DNA of 64,000 bases from Blattamonas nauphoetae (lineage: Eukaryota; Preaxostyla; Oxymonadida). This document shows positions 1-9,054 of this stretch, in pieces; position 1 is the first letter of the stretch, and each line of letters opens with the position of its first letter. The notes under the pieces were generated by a model, which was not told where the DNA came from, did no database searches, and saw nothing but the letters and a program-made list of their open reading frames with translations. The position numbers were made by a program, and so were the translations under genes. The stretch covers positions 186,001 to 250,000 of the forward strand of contig JARBJD010000033.1 in the NCBI GenBank assembly GCA_033064195.1, written 5' to 3'.

Positions 1-339
1 TATCCTATCTTCATGTTCACTATATTTCGACTATTGTCTGTTTTGAGCATTATTTTGTGATAAATACATAATTTCTAAAAATAAACATCCATAGAGTGAA
101 AAAAGTGAGAATTTTTCTGAGCACAATAATCGGAGATATTGAAAGGTTCTGTACAAGTTTTTGAATTCTATCCCTTCGAAACACTCTTGAGTGGTGTGAT
201 CACTAACTAATCTGAAAATTGAAAAGTGATACCTTTTATGGTTCGTCAGAAATCCGCTACCTCACATACTAAACTTTGGCACTACCTCACCAACTAAAGT
301 TTACCTCACCAACTAAATCCACGCCGCTTATTTGCACAG
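1..339. other. AT-rich flank without a recognised gene
   Basis: No coding region was recognised. Positions 255-320 hold a short direct repeat, three imperfect copies of a unit reading roughly ACCTCACNNACTAAA, just before the remnant gene that starts at 340. It may be the edge of an old insertion, but no matching partner is seen in the window. Confidence 0.4.
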
Positions 340-999
340 ATGACGGAATTCGGCAGTACTGTCACGACGACGCTCGTGTGGTCCAATGGCTCGCCCTCAA
401 CTGGCCACTCGTTGCTCTCATACGTCGACTCAATCATGATTCTCCTTTCGTCGTCCAAACATGGACAGCACAGATCTGTTTTGATGTTTCTGACCCAACT
501 TGTCCGAAGGGCATATTCCGAAGTTCGCCTATCGCTCATCAAAGCCAACATTATTCCTCAAATGTTCTCGTCTCTGTGCACACTGCCTCGCTCGCTCATC
601 AACCGAATGGAGCTTTACACCTTTCTTCCCACGATCCTCACATATTCTCTCCAAATGATCTCTCCATCTGGATTTAGGGTTCTCAACCTTCGTGAGCCTC
701 ATGAACAACAAACTGTTCATGAGACGATGTTGTCACAATTCATCATCCCGTTTGAGGAATGTATTCGGCATCTCTGCGCAAACCGTCACGCAATCGGGGA
801 AGGATATAACTCTTCACCTTTCATGTTTATTCTTGATCATCTCATCAAAATATGTCCATATCATCAACCAACCATGGATTTCGTGCTTTCCCTGCCAGTC
901 TGCCTCACATTCACATGCCCACTGACATTCAACGTCCGTGACTTCCTGGCATCGCAATCTGTCTCCACTATTTCTGCTCCGACTGAAAAACAATCTTAG
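340..999 (+). pseudogene. Remnant of an armadillo/HEAT-like repeat protein
   Basis: An open frame of 219 residues starts at an ATG at 340. It is rich in leucine and isoleucine helices separated by short turns, the texture of armadillo/HEAT-type alpha-solenoids. From memory it resembles a large lineage-specific family in oxymonad genomes, recognisable by the segments HETMLSQFIIPFEECIRHL and ICPYHQPTMDFVLSLPV, which sit at about residues 128-195. Family members I recall are longer at the N-terminus and keep a charged C-terminal tail. This copy starts abruptly after a short repeat and ends in a different tail, so I read it as a truncated remnant. Function is unknown. Alternative: a short intact gene with upstream exons outside the window. 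Confidence 0.45.
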
Positions 1000-1217
1000 T
1001 TGAGATTCAAAAGCAGGTTTTTTCAGCACTCGTGTTGCTTGTGATCAGATTGGACCCTTTCTTCTGTTCATGACTTCATGTCGGGGTTGTCACAACAATG
1101 ATATTCTTATCCGTGTCACGAAACTCACATAAAGTTCCCGAAGTCAAGGAAAGGGTCTGATCTCTCTTCATCAAGACCTCCATTCTCAGATTCAGACTTG
1201 AAACGAGTTGTCGAGTC
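1000..1217. other. Spacer before host gene A
   Basis: It separates the armadillo-like remnant from gene A on the same strand. No RNA gene or clear promoter element was recognised. Confidence 0.4.
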
Positions 1218-4200
1218 ATGCTCTCCCTCTCGCTCCTTCTCTGTCTGTTTCAACACACTTTGGGGACAACTGTCAACGAAATCCAATCGAACAAAGTCTC
1301 CGCGCATCTGAACTCTGAAACTCGTCTCCAAGATCTCGCATCGGTTTTGGGGCAATACTCGCTCTCAAACAGATTTGAATCGAACAGAACTGATGTTCTC
1401 TCCATTGCGGAAGGAACATACATTGGGAGAGACATTGAAATCACTCATCGATCTCTCGAACTCTCAGGCGAATGGTCGTCACAAAGAAACGGACCTGGAA
1501 CCACACTTGTCCCTTCGTGTGTGTCGAAGAGGAAGAGAAATGAAGAGACTGGCGACGACCACGCTGTAGATCGTTGTCTGTTCTCTTTGGCCAACTCGAC
1601 GCTGCGACTGAAATGGATGCGGATTTCTGTTGTCGACACTTCAGCAGAAACAGGAACACCAAGGCTGGCAAGTGTATCAAGCAGCATGCTGTCGATTTGT
1701 GAGAGTGTGCTTGATCTCTCACCGTCAACCAGCCCGATTCTGGTTTGTTCGTCGACGATCGATGAATCAGCAGTGGAATCGTCAGTTGTGTTGAACAAAT
1801 GTTCGATGTCGAGTGAAAGTGGCGAGATGCGTGGTGTTGTCGAAACATCTGCATTTCCATCCTTTGAAGTGTCAGTTTCAGTGTCGATTGTTGGTTGTTC
1901 GTGTGACTCTCAGAGGATTGTGGGAACAGACGGGATTGGCCTAGCATTGACACGAACACCTCGAAAAGGTGAGAAAGTGACTGGAATAATCTCGTCATCG
2001 CTGATTGGTTGCTCGTTTATGAACATGAGTTCGATTGGCTCTTCTCACCTGCCACGCCTTCCACATCTGAATCAGAAGATGTTGGGATGTGTTGTATCGC
2101 TGACAAGTTCGCATTTGTCGGGATCGACAATTCGGGACATGAACAACGGAGGCTCAATTTTGTGCTCGAATTCTTCCTTCTCCTCCCTCCTCTCCTCCCC
2201 CAACACCGACACCAACGAACAATCCTTCATCGCCACGCCTGGCGAATACACCGGCGATGATGTTGTGGATGGTACTCTGTTTATCTTCTTCGACCAAACA
2301 ACGCCAATCGTGATTTCGAAATGCCACTTCACCGGAGCTGCGTATGAACAGTATCTGACTGGAAGTTCTGACGACCTTGCTCGTCCACTCTTATTTTATA
2401 ACTTTCACGGCACTGTCTCTGTCGTCTCGTGCTCCTTCCTCAACTTTGACGCTGGTCTAAACGGAAATTACGGTTGGTCACGTGGTTACGGTGCAGCGGT
2501 GTGTTTCCATTACGACAGACAGGTCGACGATGGCTCGTCTTTCACAGCCACGTCGTCGAACTTCACGTCCTGCTCGGCACCCAATTCTGGAGGAGCTGTG
2601 TTCATTTCTGGGAAGATTGAAGTTGCCATCGATTCGTGCCGATTCACAGACTGCACAGCGAGTGAAGTAGGAGGTGGTGTGGCTTGTGAGTATGAATTCA
2701 CAGATCTGTCGGTTGTGGGCTCATCTTTTGAACACTGCGAGGCATTCTCCGAATCGAAGAACGTGTCTGGCGGCGCGATTTATGCAATCAAGATCCGATA
2801 CCACGAGGGGACAAATCGAATGACGATGACAAATTGTCGGTTCGTCGACTGCTCGTCCACTTTCGACGGAGGAGCAGTGTATGTTTGTGACATGACGACC
2901 ATCAGCATCTCGGACACTTTCGTGAGCAGATGCTTCTCGGCAAGGACTGGCGCGATCTACCTCCGCTTCGGTTCGGAGTACAAGGACCTCTCGGTGTCGC
3001 GGGTGGTGTTTGATGGAAATCGGATAGACCCCCTACCCATTCCCGGCGTTTTTTATAATTACAGACCCAAAGACTTTTCTGTGTATTTCCGCAATATCTA
3101 CTCGTACGACACTCCCCACTTCCCGTTCGACGATTGTTTCACCACAGTGTATCCTTCCTCCGCTGACCGCGTACCTTCTGCTGGAGTAGTTGATCAGGAC
3201 GGAAATAATGTAAATGAGAGAATTCCCTCGAAACTGTACCCTGGGTATTATTTCACCACAGCCTACATCAAATGCGGTCCATATCTGACGGATCGCCCAA
3301 AACTGAAATTGAATGAGAGGACAGGACAGATTGAGCTGGAGATGAAGGCGAAGACGCCGCTGATGTCGCAGGAGTATGAAGTGACGGTATATGCAGACGA
3401 CTATGAAACAAGTCTTCGCGAATACGTCACATTCAGAATGCTGTTCGTCAATGGGACAGGCAGAACGATGATCTCGCCGTCAGAATCAAACCTGCAATAC
3501 AATGAAGTGTATGATTTCAGTTCGATTATTGGAGTTGTTCCTGAATCATCTTCCTCGATCGACACCAACGACAACTCATTCCCTGTTCTGCCGTATGCTT
3601 TCACCTGGTACAGCGTGGAAATTGAAGAATTCTACAATTATTTCAAAATTCCATCTCTTCCCACCTTCTCCACACTCCAAGTTGCCACAGCCCATCTCAT
3701 CGAATCTGACCCGCAATCAGCATTTGTTGTTCTTGTGTTTGACAAGGAAGTGTGGGGATGGTACGAGTTTGTTGTGGAGGAAGAAGGGGAAGACGTGACA
3801 ATCAGATTCAGCATCGAAAGCAGCTCGAAATTGGGGATCACGAAGGAGTTCAAAGTGATTGGAGATGTGAAGCTGCTGACACCAGACACGACATACACAA
3901 TCAAATCAGTTCTTCGCGATCCAGAATCAGACTCGCCGTTTGTGCGGATGAACGAGACGATCACATTCCGCATCCCGAAATCGCAGGACGCTCCTCCCGA
4001 CGAGCCAGAACCAGCTGATCCGGAAGAGCCGACCGAGCCAGAACCTGAAGATCCGAAAGACAAGAAAGCGATGTCTCCGGAAATGAAGTCGCTGCTGAGC
4101 TGGCTGGTTCCGCTTGTTGCGTGTCTGCTGATTGCCCTCATCCTCGCCATCGTCGTGATCGTTCTGCTCCGTCGACGACAGCAGAAGAATGGTGAACCGG

Positions 4201-4736
4201 CTCAGAAAGAGATGGAAGTGCAAGAGGCGTTTGATGTGGAGAAAGTGGAAGAGTTTGGAGTGGATTGTTCGAATGGAGTAATCCACACGGATGGAATCAG
4301 CCACACTGCATTCGACTCGTCGAGCGATCGGCTTCCGACGTTGAACCATTCGCGAGGTGAAGGGAAGGGTGAAGGAGAAGGGGAGTGGGTGGAGGTGATG
4401 GCGTGCAGTGGAGGGTTTGAAATCTCGTCAGCTCGAATGACGGACACACTATACTCTGTGTTGCACAAGGAGCACAGGGACGTTGGGAAGCGAGGGGTTG
4501 GAATGCAGATTGTGAATGGTCTGAAGCAGGTTGTGGGTCATCGAGGATGGAGTGATGTTCTGACTCGTCTGTCGTCCCACTGGATTCTGATTGAAGCAGC
4601 TGGGAATGTTCAACTGAAACTTCAAATGAACGCATCTGAAGCGGAACAGGAAGCCGCGCAGGCACAAACTCAAAACGCACAAGCACTCCCAAAGTTGGAG
4701 GGAAATGAAAAAAAAAACAAACAGACAAGTCGGGGA

Positions 4737-4744
4737 TGGATGGT
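4737..4744. repeat. Target-site duplication, left copy (hAT MITE)
   Basis: TGGATGGT directly precedes the MITE end CAGGGTTT, and the same eight bases follow its other end at 5328-5335. Eight bases is the hAT target length. Confidence 0.8.
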
Positions 4745-5327
4745 CAGGGTTTATAGTTGTCTGACACTTTTCACGAGAACGTGAGGTTAAAAGACCTCAC
4801 CTCCCCATTTTGGAGGTGAGGTCTCCTGGTGTCCAAATTAGGACACTCAAATGTGAAAAAAGTGAGATCATCGACCACATCACGACTCTCCGACACCATT
4901 TCGCACCTTAAATTTCCTTCAATTTCACCGGACACAGTTGAATTTCTCTTTTTTTCGCAAAAAACACAGAAATTGTCACTTGATCCAGATGACATAAAAG
5001 TTGGTGGGTTGGATCAATTCTCAGTTTTTCCATCGAGTGATCCAACGAGACTTTCAATTTGATTTTAGATGTGAAATGAGCTTCTCGAATCCATTTAATG
5101 AAAAAAAAGAGGAAATTTCTCCTTGATAGAGCTTATTGAGATAATCGAAGCGAAAAACAGCACCTCATTTTTTTCCACTATCCATCTCATATTTAGAAAT
5201 TTTGTTCAATCTATAATCAATTTTTCATGAAATGAGAATCCTCGTGAAAATTAAACCAAAAACATAAATTAGAATAGAGGTGAGGTCTTTTGAGGGTGAG
5301 TCAGGTGAGGACCCGATCCAAACCCTG
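4745..5327. mobile_element. hAT-type MITE, 583 bp, in host gene A
   Basis: The element runs from CAGGGTTT at 4745 to its inverted copy AAACCCTG ending at 5327. A further inverted pair lies inside (AAAAGACCTCACCTC near 4789 and its complement near 5277). A perfect 12-bp hairpin, GACCTCACCTCC at 4793-4804 with its complement at 4812-4823, sits close to the left end. Subterminal repeats of this kind are common in hAT elements. The interior is AT-rich and codes for nothing recognisable, so it would depend on a transposase made elsewhere. The 8-bp target duplication and CAGGG terminus together support the hAT superfamily. Confidence 0.8.
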
Positions 5328-5335
5328 TGGATGGT
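5328..5335. repeat. Target-site duplication, right copy (hAT MITE)
   Basis: TGGATGGT, identical to 4737-4744. The kinase-like reading frame of gene A resumes across this copy. Confidence 0.8.
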
Positions 5336-5668
5336 CTTCGGTGGCGAGCACCTGAAGTGGTGGGGTCGAAGGGAGGGCAGGTGGATGGGCACAAAGCGTC
5401 AGTTTTTAGTCTTGGCCTTGTGTTGTGGGAAATCGAGACTGGTCAAGTTCCGTTTGGCGAGCTGGATGCAGTGAATGCTCAACGGCAATCAGGAACAGGA
5501 ATTGGACCGAAAATGGAATCACTTCAGAACGAAGCCTTCGTATCTCTGATCCGTCGTTGTGTTTCCGTCGATCCTGAGCAGCGTCCAACCCTGACCGAAG
5601 TTGGCGAGTTCCTTTCGTCGCATCCCGACGAGACTATTCGTGCTTCTCGAATCGAGCTGAAGGAATGA

Positions 5669-6549
5669 GCATCGTGATCATCTGACGACTCCCAAATCAC
5701 ACACTCTTGATTCATCGGGATGCTCACCTCCCATCAACCATTCTCATGTCACTGGACACTTCACTCCAAGTTCATGCCGTTTCTCACATTCACACCCTCA
5801 CTTTCTTTCTCCTTTTTCGTTTCTTTCCATCTCAGCAGCTTCTTTCTTTCGTTTGATTGTTCCGCGTTCAAATGACCTCACTTCTTTGATCCTCATTCAC
5901 ATTCTCTGCATTGTCTCTGTCATCGCTGTTGCTTTTGGGGAAAGCACAAATGTCTGTCTCTCTCAGCGTGGACCACACTCATCGTTCTTTTCTGTTGTTC
6001 TCTCCGTTTCTCTGTTTCGTTTGTCACGACTCATCTCACTCCACTCTCTCACATTCTCCACTTCCGACTCTCCGACAGACTCTTCACGTTTATGATCAGT
6101 CTGCGGAAGATGTGGAAGCCTTCTTCTCGTCTGGAGCATCATGGGAGCCTTTTCTGCGCCTTTCCGTTGTCTTTTCCAGTTTCTTTCGTCACTTCATCAT
6201 CTATAGAAGGTATTACGGTCTCTTTTCAAGATTGCTGTGGTGGTGGGTGTAACTGGAGAGTTGGAGATGACGAGAAGTCTGCAGGAGTTGGACTGGTTTT
6301 GGGCGCCCGTAGCTATTTCTTGTGGTTCTGATCTGACTCCAAACACCTGATTCATTCCTCAATGAGAAACAATTCCAACACAGGCCAACGCTGTTCCATA
6401 TGCCCCTTCAATCATGTGTATCCACACGAAGAGAAATCACCATTGTCTGCTCAAACAACAACGCGCAAGATGATGACGAATAATCACGATACTTTACCAT
6501 AGTTTTGTTGGAGACAAATATCATGTTTCAAAAGAACAAGTTCCATGTT
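5669..6549. other. Pyrimidine-rich spacer between gene A and the DIRS left end
   Basis: The first 400 bases are strongly C/T-rich on the plus strand, like host 3-prime flanks elsewhere in the window. Around 6200-6330 a short open stretch reads as a Gly/Val/Asp-rich peptide (about GVGLVLGARSYFLW) that loosely recalls the SPRY-like fold of gene G. It is too short to call. The expected end of gene B's kinase domain was not convincingly found here. Confidence 0.35.
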
Positions 6550-6632
6550 CCACTGTTTGTCAAAGCGAGGAAGAGTGAGAATCCTTCTGCATCTGAAGTG
6601 AGAAGTTTGGTAGTGGGTTAGATTCTTGGGAG
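6550..6632 (+). repeat. DIRS left inverted terminal repeat
   Basis: It begins CACTGTTTGTCAAAGCGAGG. From about 6570 to 6632 it is the inverted complement of 34865-34920 with about one mismatch over 55 bases. Confidence 0.8.
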
Positions 6633-6853
6633 AAGGAAAGTGAGATGCGATGAGAGCTGAAGAAGTTTCATTCAAGAAGGTAAGCCACTCAACAAAACAA
6701 ACGATACGCTCAAAGATAGACAATCAAGAAAACCAGTAAAGACCAGACGATAGTCAATGAATTTCAACACACACAAAGAAGAAAAGCAGAAGATAGGTGA
6801 ATGCAAAGAATACTTCGAAGATAGATGTAGTGACCGCCGGGGTGGGTGGGCGG

Positions 6854-6925
6854 CACTCTTCCTCGCTTTGACAAACAGTGGATCAGTCTGCACTGATCAT
6901 GTTCGTCTGAGCTCGGAAGAGTGAG
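6854..6925. repeat. DIRS internal complementary region
   Basis: One half (6854-6878) is the reverse complement of the outer tip of the left terminal repeat. The other half (6879-6925) is the reverse complement of the outer tip of the right repeat (34910-34955). The two tips meet head-on here at GTGGATCAGTC, as DIRS elements need to copy their ends through a circle. This also fixes the outer boundaries of the element. Confidence 0.85.
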
Positions 6926-7183
6926 GGCTTGGGAGAACTGCTTCAGACTCATCGTGTGTTTCACTTTCCGACTGAGGGTTGCATTGTGTGTCGGCGAGTG
7001 TTGGGAGCAGATAATGTGATTCCATCACACCAGACTTGGCAGAGAGACGGACAGCATGAGCAGTGGCCCCGATTGACTCCCCACTCATGACTCGAGACGA
7101 GATTCCTGCGTGTTTTAGCGAGTACGGTGAAAACTTGGTGACATCTATTCCCGCTGATTGCATAAGAGGTCTGACCAAACCTC
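6926..7183 (-). CDS. DIRS tyrosine recombinase, C-terminal catalytic region (fossil part)
   Basis: The minus-strand frame ends just inside the internal complementary region. It contains a segment like FSPYSLKHAGISS followed about 30 residues later by a tyrosine-bearing stretch (GVMESHYLL). This matches the His-x-x-Arg and tyrosine boxes of tyrosine recombinases. The MITE at 7187-7976 separates it from the rest of the recombinase region. In the family this enzyme integrates the circular double-stranded DNA copy without a target duplication. Confidence 0.65.
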
Positions 7184-7186
7184 TAA

Positions 7187-7976
7187 TAGTGGTGTTAGAA
7201 ACCCGCCCGCGTTCAGAAACCCGCAACCGGTGTCCAAAAAACCGCAACCGAACGATCTTCATCATACTCTCACTCTTTCATCATTTATTCACATTATCCT
7301 CTATTTTTCTCACATTTTTGAAAAAATCTATCGAAAAAAATCGTGAAGTGACGCAATTGAAACTGATCTTTCTCGAGACTCGGCATTGTCATCATATCCC
7401 TCCTCGTTTGTATTTTCTTGTTGAATCGGTTGTTGTGAACGTCAAATGAACGTTGGATCGGTGGTTTGACTTCATGAAACTTTGATTCAAAGGAAGATCG
7501 GAAGAGAAGAAACTGAACCATTGCAATCTTGCCCTCCTGATGTCAGTGTCAGTTTGATCCTTGTTTTTATTTCCTCCTCCGGATGTTCTGAATATCAGAG
7601 CTTCTCTTGTGTGAGATTTACAGATTGCAAGACATCTACCTGAACAAATGATGATAAAGTTGAGAACGACAGAATCTCAAGAAGTATGGTCGAGTGAAAT
7701 TGATGAAGCGTTGGAATTGTGTATTGAAACAAGTTCTTTGGTTGACTGTCATATCTCGAGTCCTGGCTAGTGAAACATCGATTTCGGTTTGAATCTTGAC
7801 CCATTGATTTCAATGTCGCATTTCACAGACGTGTTTTTCTTCTTCACTTTTTCCAGAAAACTTCTCAAGACTCTCAGTTGAGACAATTAGAAATGAATGA
7901 TCAATCAAAAATGAAGTGGCGGATTTATCACGCTGGTTGCGGGTTTATGGACCAGAGCGGGTTTCTAACACCACTA
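7187..7976. mobile_element. MITE of about 790 bp inside the DIRS recombinase region
   Basis: Inverted ends read TAGTGGTGTTAGAAACCCGC at the left and its complement at the right, with a second inner AAACCCGCAACC pair (near 7217 and 7941). TAA stands immediately outside each end (7184-7186 and 7977-7979), a 3-bp target duplication as in PIF/Harbinger. Counting the outermost TA as target instead would suggest Tc1/mariner. No transposase is encoded; the interior is AT-rich. Confidence 0.65.
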
Positions 7977-8870
7977 TAACCTCCTCCACTTTCCTCTCCC
8001 GCATCGTCACGTCATTGAAGAAGATCGATGTTTTCTCCCAACCAATTGGTCGGAGAGACCGAATGTGTTGGCTCGTCCTCTGAAGAACATCTCCAACGCG
8101 GAGCTCGCTCGGAAGGTTGTCTTCCCTCAAAACTACACGCGAAAGTCCGACCTGAACCTTTAACTCAGCCAGGAGAATCACTGTCTGTCCCCCTTCTGCG
8201 ACCTGGATACTCCCACAAAGGACTGAAGTCATTTCAGTGAACCTCTTTCCATGTTGGAGGATGAGGCTGACTGCGAGAAAGGACTGCCATTGCTTCAAAG
8301 TGGATGCTCTTGCCTTATAGTCTTTTAGATGAGGGATGAGAATCTTCGCGTCGAAAATTGAGTTGTACTTCGAGCGAGTAGGGTTCCTTTTCTTCTCTCC
8401 TCGAATGAAGAGTGAGACTGCTGATGACTCACTCACATCGTCTATCCCCAAATGCTTGCACAAGAAACTCAAGGCAGATCTTGCCACCTCCTTTGCTCTT
8501 CTACCTCCACCTCGCTGAGCCAAAAAGTTGGCAGCTTCCACATCGGAAATCTGTGTCCACTCCTTCCCCGCCTGCACACACCATCTCACCCATCTCCGAA
8601 TCTCTCCAGCATACTGTGCTCTCGTTCTCTCTGCGAAGGCCCCTTTCCAACTGCTGATTGCCTCCGCCGACAGTCCCTTCATCTCTCCGAGGGTGTCCCA
8701 GATCTCCTGGGAACGAAGAATGCTTTCACCATCCCAGCTGGGATGCTCGCTCCTGCTGCCTTGACTCCAGGTCCCTCGACTAGGACGTCCGTGCTCCTTC
8801 CCAGTGTCACTTTTTTCGTCGCCAATTGCTTGAGCTCTGAATGACCTGGGAGCGTGGCCCAATCGAATGC
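7977..8870 (-). CDS. DIRS tyrosine recombinase, N-terminal and core region (fossil part)
   Basis: The minus-strand frame encodes a helical core-binding domain (AISSWKGAFAERTRAQYAGE, then RRWVRWCVQAGKEW) followed by the start of the catalytic domain. This is the arrangement of phage-integrase-type recombinases. It overlaps the end of the pol frame in another frame, as DIRS genes commonly do. The frame continues upstream without recombinase features, so the true start is uncertain. Confidence 0.65.
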
Positions 8871-9048
8871 CACTACGATTCCCTCGCATCCGTCCCGTTC
8901 CATCTTCCTCACTGTCTTGAGGAGGAGCGGGTTGGGTGGGAAGGCCCAGACTGTCTCCTCTCCCCAATCGACCATCAGCCCGTTCGTGGCTATCGCCTGT
9001 TCGTTCCTCTTCCACGCACAAAAGCGTTCCGTCTGCGCGTTCCACGCA
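8679..9048 (-). CDS. DIRS pol C-terminal region (fossil part)
   Basis: The minus-strand frame contains VWAFPPNPLLLKTVRKM, the aromatic-proline box found after RNase H in DIRS and related pol proteins. That region is often described as the methyltransferase-like or linker domain. The Polinton lies directly upstream, so this part is separated from the RT-RNase H at 31966-33497. Confidence 0.6.
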
Positions 9049-9054
9049 TTGGCG
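9049..9054. repeat. Polinton target-site duplication, left copy
   Basis: TTGGCG immediately outside the Polinton terminus AGTAGTGTATAG. The same hexamer stands at 31960-31965. Six bases is the standard Polinton target length. Confidence 0.9.

Larger units (their letters stand above)
1218..5668 (+). pseudogene. Host gene A: beta-helix membrane protein with pseudokinase tail, split by a MITE
   Basis: The ATG at 1218 opens with a hydrophobic signal peptide (residues 1-17). Residues about 30-600 are Cys/Ser/Gly-rich parallel beta-helix repeats, including the family signature DMNNGGSILCSNSSF near residue 305. An acidic proline-rich linker (about 920-955) leads to one membrane span (about 957-982) followed by an arginine stop-transfer, so the tail is cytoplasmic. 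The tail starts a kinase-like fold near residue 1074, where SSHWILI stands in for the usual HRD loop. A 583-bp MITE follows (4745-5327). After it, 5336-5668 carries RWRAPEV, VFSLGLVLWE and the C-terminal kinase helices. The two sides lie in different frames even with the MITE set aside. The ten-A run at 4708-4717 is the likely slip site. Probably a surface receptor-like protein, now a pseudogene; the ectodomain frame is intact. Confidence 0.75.

Noticed and set aside
6484-6550. Possible continuation of gene B's kinase tail left of the DIRS element
   Set aside because: Only about five residues (NMELV) resemble the expected segment and the next residues do not. Too short to support.
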